Assembly: GCA_903813345.2 (NCBI GenBank)
Contig: CAIIXF020000005.1
Span: 38,507,375-38,567,374 of the forward strand
Direction of reading: 5' to 3'
DNA length: 60,000 bases
DNA from: Owenia fusiformis
Taxonomy: Eukaryota; Annelida; Polychaeta; Sabellida; Oweniidae
In this document: positions 39,701-48,700 of the stretch, one piece after another
Layout of the letters: every line of letters begins with the position of its first letter
Numbering within the stretch: position 1 is the stretch's first letter
Program-made: the position numbers and the translations under genes
Notes under the pieces: generated by a model
Seen by the model: only the letters and a program-made list of their open reading frames with translations
Databases searched by the model: none
Told to the model about the DNA's origin: nothing

Positions 39701-42700
39701 ACATGCCAAGAATGCTAACATTTTCATAAAGGTATTCTATTAGGATTACAGGTAAGCACAGGTATATTGATTGTGCCTAATCAGACATAAAGAGCAAATC
39801 TTACAAACAATCAATCAATGCTAAAGAGCTGAGGCGTATGCTTTACTGTTCTATCTAAACTACATTCAAGTGTTATTACAGTCTTGTACTATTAGATTCG
39901 CTGCTATCTTATGATACCAATTGATCACGTAAACATCAAAGAAGTTTTCTACATGTAGCAAAATTACATTTAAATGAATTAGAAGGAGTGATGAGTGTCT
40001 TTTAGGAACATTTTTCAAAATGCAATGATAAAAGTAAATAATATTGTAAAGATAGTCACCCTTTCGCTTTCAGAAAGATATATGTCATTTTAACATAATT
40101 TCAACAAAATATTTTGATTTTGAACTATATGCATGATTAAATTCACAGGAAATTTTATATGATATAACCCATAATATGACTAGGGATTAAATTGTCATCA
40201 TGAAAATGACATAAAATTCTTATCATGCGAATTTAGCTTAACTCAGGTAAAAAAAAAGCTTACAAGAGAGGTCGAGCAAGACATTTTAAGAGAACTTTAC
40301 ATGAATGTATAGAATTATGGTCCTCTCAGTATATTGAGAGGGGAAAAGTTATCCTTGGGGGTCATACCACATATTCACATACAAATTCTCTTTAAAATGT
40401 TCAGCTTAACCTGGCTATGTTAATTCTATTAAAAAGGTTCATTAGTTGTCATATATAATTTGAAGAGGGAGGTGTCCACCTACATTACACATACAATATA
40501 CACTTGTCATTGAATGTACATAGACTTACTTCAACCTACTTCAGAAAAACACTCAAATGAGCTTAAGTACAATTTTGTTTTTATTCAGTTTTTATAAACT
40601 GCTTTTTATAATGAAAGTATGTATGAAACCGCCATCTATTCATTCAAATTAAACAACAATCAGCCAAACAAGAATTTTATTGTATTTAGGAGCATTCTAT
40701 TTGAGCAGTTTTTATTGGATGACTCTTATGTAATGTACAGTGAAATCTGTAAAGTGGAACACCTTTAGAAGTGGAACACCTCTATTAGTGGAACACTTTT
40801 CAAGTCTTAAAGACAGCTGATTGAATATTAAATGAACCTCTACAAGTACCTCACAAGTAGAACACTTTTTAGAGGTACCAAATATGTCCCACTTAGACAG
40901 GTTTTACTGTAACTCCCCAAACCGTAGAAGTAGGGCTGGCACGGAACGGAATTATTGTCCGAACTGTCCGATTTTGCCTTCGGAAACGGACTTTCGGACC
41001 TACCTTCTCATATTCCGATAATTTTCGGAATTTTTATTTTCCGTTAAGAACATTCTCTTATCGTTATAGTGACACACTAACTCGCTATAGCAAACTAGTA
41101 CTATGAAACGAAATCAATAAATATATATAATTATTAAACATTTTCACTTGGTAAAGTTGTTTTATATGTAATGAATGATAGAAATAAATAAAGTATGATT
41201 GTTTTATATATATTCAGTACCCATAAGAAAAGACAATTATTGTGAGAAAGACAATATACAATATAAAGTAACAGTTGTATGCCAAGGTTCCAAGAATGCA
41301 AGGGCATTAACATTTTGCCATTAGTTTTGAACATTTATGCCACTTGTTCTGGCAGTTAGATAGTGTTAGTGTTTGTATTCAATAAACTTAAATATATATA
41401 GTTGTACACTGCTGGCTGTTCCAATGGTAACAAAAATGAGAACTTAAGGGGAGAAGTAGGAACTATTTTAAATAAGGTCCGAAATTCCGAAAGTTCCGAA
41501 TTCCGAAGCCAAGTTCCGAATTCCGTTCCGATTCCGTGCCAGCCCTACGTAGAAGCTTGATTGTGAAATTCACACACAAGATCATTTATTTACATGTAGT
41601 ACCACTCTAGCAGATCTTGGGGGGCGGGCCTTTAAAGGCCTTGCTTTTTAATTTTAGGCCAAATTATGCAGAATTTTGGGTTTAAGGGGCCCAAAAATTG
41701 TTTCTTTATGACCTGAAATGTGGGTACCCTTTTGTTAGTTTTCAAATCCGCCCCATAGTGTACAGCTAAGGCCACCGGGGTACTACATGCCATGTGCACC
41801 AAGTACAATTAGCATCTTGGCAAGTACGAAGTATACATGTTGCCCAGCATGTGGACCAAGTTACAAGTCACATGCTGCCAAGTCCCATATTCAAAATTTT
41901 CGAAGTCTTAATGATAAACCTCGCATGTGCAGCATGTGGACCAAGTTAGCAAGTGACATGGTACCATGTTGCATGTTCAAATAGCATCTTGTCAAGTTTA
42001 AACTATACATCTCGCATGTGCAGCATGTGGACCAAGTTAGCAAGTGACATGCTGCCATGTTACATGTTCAAATAGCATCTTGCCAAGTTTAAACTATACA
42101 TCTTGCATGTGCAGCATGTGGACCAAGTTAGCAAGTGACATGGTACCATGTTGCATGTTCAAATAGCATCTTGCCAAGTTTAAACTATATATCTCGCATG
42201 TGCTGCATGTGGACCAAGTTAGCAAGTGACATGCTGCCATGTTGCATGTTCAAATAGCATCTTGCCAAGTTTAAACTATACATCTCGCATGTGCAGCATG
42301 TGGACCAAGTTAGCAAGTGACATGCTACCATGTTGCATGTTCAAATAGCATCTTGCCAAGTTTAAACTATACATCTCGCATGTGCTGCATGTGGACCAAG
42401 TTAGCAAGTGACATGCTGCCCTGTTGCATGTTTAAATAGCATCTTGCCAAGTTTAAACTGTACATCTCGCATGTGCAGCATGTGGACCAAGTTAGCAAGT
42501 GACATGCTACCATGTTGCATGTTGAAATAGCATATTGCCAAGTTTAAACTATACAACTCGCATGTGCAGCATGTGGACCAAGTTGCCAAGTGACATGGTA
42601 CCATGTTGCATGTACAGATAGCATCTTGCCAAGTTTAAACTATACATCTCGTCTCGCATGTGCAGCATGTGGACCAAGTTAGCAAGTGACATGCTACCAT

Positions 42701-45700
42701 GTTGCATGTTGAAATAGCATCTTGCCAAGTTTAAACTATACAACTCGCATGTGCAGCATGTGGACCAAGTTGCCAAGTGACATGGTACCATGTTGCATGT
42801 ACAAATAGCATCTTGCCAAGTTTAAACTATACAGCTCGCATGTGCAGCATGTGGACCAAGTTGCCAAGTGACATGGTACCATGTTGCATGTACAGATAGC
42901 ATCTTGCCACGTTTAAACCATACGACTCACATGTGCAGCATGTGGACCAAGTTGCCAAGTGGCATGCTGCCATGTTGCATGTTCGAATAGCATCTTGCCA
43001 AGTTTCAACTATACATCTCTCATGTGCAGCATGTGGATCAAGTTCCAAAATGACACGTTTGTTTATTTGGAATGGGAAATTAAATGATAAAATATATTTT
43101 TAAACTAAAAAGTTTGTTTAATGAACGGTTACATTTGTATTCTGCCACTCTCAGGCCAGTAGTCAGCTTTTACCAGGGAGGGAAGCAGGGGGGAGGGCTG
43201 TTTTTAAAGAATTCCATGAGGTATTTGACTTTTCCTTTGCATTATACCTTAGAATTCACACATGTAAAATGTTTCAATATGATAATAATAGATTACTAAC
43301 TTTATGTTCTCATAAAACAAAAATAGATTGCAGAGAATAATTTATTATGTAGAGATGATTTTATTATGGAATAATTGTGAAGTAATAAACTTGTTAATGT
43401 TACAAAGCTATGAACAGCATATTACTGTATCATATACAATTATTCTAACACAATTCTAAACACATGTGAACATTATAGTATCCTTGTATTAATGTTCCAA
43501 TCTGAGTGTCAGTTAGTTCACTAAGTAGGCTCCCTGGTCAGAAACATCTTGAATTCTTGAATAAGTAGAAATAAGAATATAACTGTATTTATGTAGAATT
43601 GAAAATCTGTATATCTGCAAATATAGAACATTTACCATTGCCCATGAGTTTTCTGCTCTGTAGAAAGATCTTTATGAATTTATATAATCAACAGCACTTT
43701 AAGTCCCCATATAAGGTCTAAATCACTTTGGCTTATACTGTAGTCTTACTCAGTGTTATATGGAAGAATGTGAAACTTATTTTAATTGCTAATTATGAAT
43801 TTATATAAAACTAACTTTTATAACTAACTTTTAGAGATCACATATATATTCTAATAAGCGATAATTCAAACCAATGCATAGCATTCATCCTCACATGATT
43901 TTGGTGAAAAATTAAGAAAATTGGTTCAAGAATAGGCGAGAAATGAACTCGTCAATGCTTTAAAATGGTTCAGAGAAAAATGTATTTCAAAATTTCTTCT
44001 TTCCTCCCGTATTTTTGACTGAAATCTCCCTTAATCTACCGTGTTTGAGCTAAATCTACAGTCAGTAACCTTGATTATTGGACTTCTTTCTTTTACTTTC
44101 AGTTTTACAGCAGGGAAATGTATATTTTCTGTAAAAACTGAGCGAGCAAAGGAACCCTCATAATACTTGTTCAGGGCCAACTTACATCATGGGCTTTTAA
44201 TAATCAGCCTGATTACTCATTAATTTTTGTCATATTCTTTTGTTTTCCCATTTCATTTGACTAAATGAACTTTCATTTAACTTTTATTCACCATGACCTC
44301 GTTCAAAACCAATTTCAGGTTGGCAGGTCTGACGTTAGTTGCAAAATATTTTTGATATGCTAAACCATTGAAGTGGCGCATCATTAAAAAAAATTCAACT
44401 TTTATTTGAAAAATGGCGGGAAATTTGATAACGAGAAATGAAAAAATTCAAAAAATGAATTTAACCCTTACCCCAAAAAATGAATTTAACCCTAAGACCA
44501 TGAATATGTGTGTCAAAAATGTAAAATAAATTAAAAAATGAATTCCATAAATAAATAAATTTTTCTATGTCAAAATATAAAAAAAAGAATTTAATTCTAA
44601 CCTTAACCCTAACCCTAACCATCCCCAACCCTATTAAACCAGATGGAGTTTTAAATGATTACCTAACCCTGACCTACCCACTGAGGACACAGGACGCGTA
44701 CCAGACCCTAATGATACAGGGTCTACTTGGCAGGAGCAGCGATCGCTATCAGTAGGGTCTGGCACATGAACACCGCTCCTGCAAAGAGAAATGAGTTAAC
44801 CGTAGCCTTAACCCTAACCCTAATTACCAACCCCAACCCTATCAAACCAGATGGAGTTTTAAATGATTACCTAACCCTGACCTACCCACTGAGGACACAT
44901 GACGCGTACTAGACCCTAATGATACAGGGTCCAATTGGCAGGTGCGGTAATCGCATACCAGACCCTAATGATACAGAGTCGACTTGGCAGGAGCAGCGTT
45001 CGCATACCAGACCCTAATGATACAAGATCCACTTGGCAGGAGCGGCAATTGTGTACCAGGCCCTAATGATACAGGGTCCACTTGGCAGGAGCGGCGTTTG
45101 CATACCAGACCCTAATGATACAGGATCTACTTAGCAGGAGCAGCGATCCCTAACCAACCCTATTAAACCAGATGGGGTTTTAAATGATTACCTAACCCTG
45201 AACTACCCACTGAGGACACAGGACACGTACCAGACCCTAATGATACAGGAACCACTTTGCAGGAGCGGCGATCGTGTCCCAGACCCTAATGATAGAGGGT
45301 CCACTTGGCAGGAGCGGCATTCGTGTACCAGACCCTAATGATACAGGGTCCACTTGGCAGGAGCGGCGATCGTGTACCAGACCCTAATGATAGAGGGTCC
45401 ACTTGGCAGGAGCGGCATTCGTGTACCAGACCCTAATGATACAAGGTTCACTTTGCAGGAGCAGCGATCGCTATCAGTAGGGTCTGGCACATGAACACCG
45501 CTCCTGCAAAGTGAAATGAGTTTAAACCGTAACCTCAACCCACCCTAACCAACCCTATTAAACCAGATGGGGTTTTAAATGATTACCTAACCCTGACCTA
45601 CCCACTGAGGACACAGGACACGTACCAGACCCTAATGATACAGGGTCCACTTGGCAGGAGCAGCGTTCGCATACCAGACCCTAATGATACAAGATCCACT

Positions 45701-48700
45701 TGGCAGGAGCGGCAATTGTGTACCAGACCCTAATGATACAGGGTCCACTTGGCAGGAGCGGCGTTTGCATACCAGACCCTAATGATACAGGATCTACTTA
45801 GCAGGAGCAGCTATCCCTAACCAACCCTATTAAACCAGATGGGGTTTTAAATGATTACCTAACCCTGAACTACCCACTGAGGACACAGGACGCGTATCAG
45901 ACCCTAATGATACAGGGTCCACTTGGCAGGAGCGGCGATCATGTACCAGACCCTAATGATAGAGGGTCCACTTGGCAGGAGCGGCATTCGTGTACCAGAC
46001 CCTAATGATACAAGGTTCACTTTGCAGGAGCAGCGATCGCTATCAATAGGGTCTGGCACATGAACGCTGCTCCTGCAAAGTGAAATGAGTTTAAACCGTA
46101 ACCTCAACCCACCCTAACCAACCCTATTAAACCAGATGGGGTTTTAAATGATACCCTAACCCTGACCTACCCACTGAGGACACAGGACACGTACCAGACC
46201 CTAATGATACAGGAACCACTTTGCAGGAGCGGCGATCGTGTCCCAGACCCTAATGATAGAGGGTCCACTTGGCAGGAGCGGCATTCGTGTACCAGACCCT
46301 AATGATACGAGGTCAACTTGGCAGGAGCGGCGATTGCGTACCAGACCCAGGCCTGTCAACTGTCCCGCAATTTGCGTATTTGTCACGCATTTGCTGAAGA
46401 ATTTGAAGTCACGCCAGTTATTTTTGCGTGACAGAAAATGTCACGCAAATACGCATTTTACCTGGTAATTGTCAAGCAAAAATATTTCTGTAGAAAAATT
46501 TCGTTCGGACTTTTCACGCGAATTACGTATATGTCACACATTCCATTCGAAATATTTCGTACAAACCCTAATGATAAAGTGTCCACTTGGCAGGAGCAGC
46601 GTTCACGGTTCACGTACATCTTTTATTGACTCAGATGTCATCACAATGACATATTAGTCAGTACAATGTACAATATACAAAAATAACTTAGACTAAACTA
46701 ACTACAAAATACAAAATGTAAACAACATGACAAATGCAAAAATATAAGTTATGAGTCAAGTTTTAAATACAGCATAAGAAAATGTAAAATATCAGTGTGA
46801 TGTATCATTGACACAATGTTCATCCAACACATATACAATGTATGAATTAAAGATCATTGCCAGGATCAATAAATGACTATGTCTGTTGAACTTGGCAACA
46901 TGCACACATGGCACCACCAACATTTCTGGTACATGGTACAGATGCTAATACAAGATGGCAAGTGGAACCATGTTGAGCATTAATAGACATTATTATAACA
47001 TGGACATCCAACATGCCATGCTACAGCCAATAGCCATATTTATCACATGACAACATGCTGTACTTGGTAAGTTGTGAACTTGGGATCACTTGAATCAAGG
47101 TACTTGGCACACATGCAAATATAAGATGGCAAGTATGCCAATGCAACATGTATAAATCAACATGCACATCCAACATGCGAACATGGCAGTACTCACAAAT
47201 TCTGATACATGTACACATGCTAAAACAAGATGCCATGTCCAACCAAAATAGTACATGTTCCAATCTAGAATAAATCTTGAATTATATCACTTGCACATTC
47301 AACATGCCATGTTGAGCCAGTTGCTCTGTCTTTCACATGCTAGACCAGTAGCATCTTGTCAGAAAGGTACTTGCTAAAATATTGCCATGTTACAAACAAG
47401 TATATGCCAAGTGACTGCATCTTGTAGATATTACCACTTGGCAACATGGCAGAACATGGCATGTTTGGACCCGGTGGCCATAAATGATAGTGTATCGTAT
47501 AAATGGCCCTAATCAAGTCATTGGTCTACACTTACATGTTCCAGGGGATTTGAAATGACATGCAGCGCTTGCATTAGGCTCTGAAAAATGTGAGTCCCAA
47601 TGAAGGAAAATTTTTTAAAAAGTGAGTCCCGACCGAAAAAAGTGTGTCCTCCAATATATAAGCTAAATTAGCTATAATGGGCTATTTTGGAATGTGCATG
47701 ACTTGATCTTACATGTCTTATGTGTTTTCAAAATGTTGCCATTCGTGCCCTGTGATTTAAACATGTTCTTTATATTCAATTCACTTATGTTATGTAACCT
47801 CCAGCCTGTTATAGTAAGAACTATTATACTGTGATTATCTTTATACTTGCTGTTTGCACTGAACAACTGCTTGAAAAAATAAGCACATTTTTAGTATGAA
47901 TTTGTCTGACGCTCAGTAATTTAGTGTATCACTACATTTTCAGAATCAGAATCCTCTGATTTATATCATAAATTAGACCATTTTGACGTTATATAATCAC
48001 AAATAGACTACTTCACCTAGGTAAGTATGCATCATTTGTACAATTGAACTCATTTTGAAGGTTTTATATCAGCTTTTCAGTGAGAAAAATATGTCACATG
48101 CAAACTTATAACCTATTATCGCCCATTACAATAGTTCGTTTTTCTGCATTCTTTTTCTTTTTTACTCAAAATAAAGTTGTAAATCTCACATATTTTGATC
48201 TTAATATACACCTCAAAGAAGTCAAACATGATCAACTATTGAGATTTTCAAGATTTTCAAAAAATGTTCAAAGTTTTGACTCAATTTTTTTTCCGTCCCA
48301 AAAACGGAAATATTTTTTATTTTTCCGTCCTACAATTTATTTTTGCGTCACTTACATGTAAGGGACGCCGTTAATGCAAGCCCTGGACACGTCTTCGCTC
48401 CAGATTTGACTCAAGGCTGTTATTATCTTCAATAACCTACAATGGGCAGCTCTAACTACCTTCACCTACCTGTGTAAAACACTTCATATTACGCCCCATC
48501 AGCATAGCAAGACGACCCTGTGAGGCCATCAATTCTGTAGAAATCTCAGCATGACGGCTGGAGTTTGAGTCTACTGCGGCAAGATCATTGGAGAGATTGT
48601 TGAAATGTTTCTGCTCATCAGCCATCTCCTGCTGTAGACCAGATATGACCTCTATCAGTTTCTGGAATAAAAATTGAAGTCATTTAGATGGATATCTATG

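Larger units (their letters stand above)
39066..41769 (-). other. PH-actin intron 2, proximal part
   Basis: No exon. Contains MITEs at about 40262-40427, 40738-40909, 40931-41547 and about 41606-41758. Confidence 0.5.
41770..47479. mobile_element. 5.7-kb satellite-bearing element, copy A
   Basis: GGCCACCGGG begins at 41770 and CCCGGTGGCC ends at 47479. From the outer end inward: 91-bp satellite array (41,840-43,050), a 1.5-kb single-copy part, telomere-like CCCTAA runs, a 49-bp array in 569-bp higher-order units (44,600-46,620), then a diverged CATG-rich part with subterminal CATGTTGCCAAGT repeats. No transposase ORF. Copy B (55421 onward) is the same sequence in the opposite orientation and very similar. 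It lies in intron 2 of the PH-actin gene. Family not identified; a non-autonomous DNA transposon is inferred from the inverted ends. Target duplication not clear (CATTTAT precedes the inner end of both copies). Confidence 0.85.

Noticed and set aside
41840-43050. Regularly spaced repeats that could suggest a CRISPR array
   Set aside because: The 91-bp units are tandem with no unique spacers, in a spliced eukaryotic genome; it is a satellite.
47021-47263. 80-residue ORF identical at 55635-55877, plus other ORF pairs shared by the two elements
   Set aside because: Identity reflects the duplicated element; the peptides show no domain, and the frame is set by CATG-rich subrepeats.
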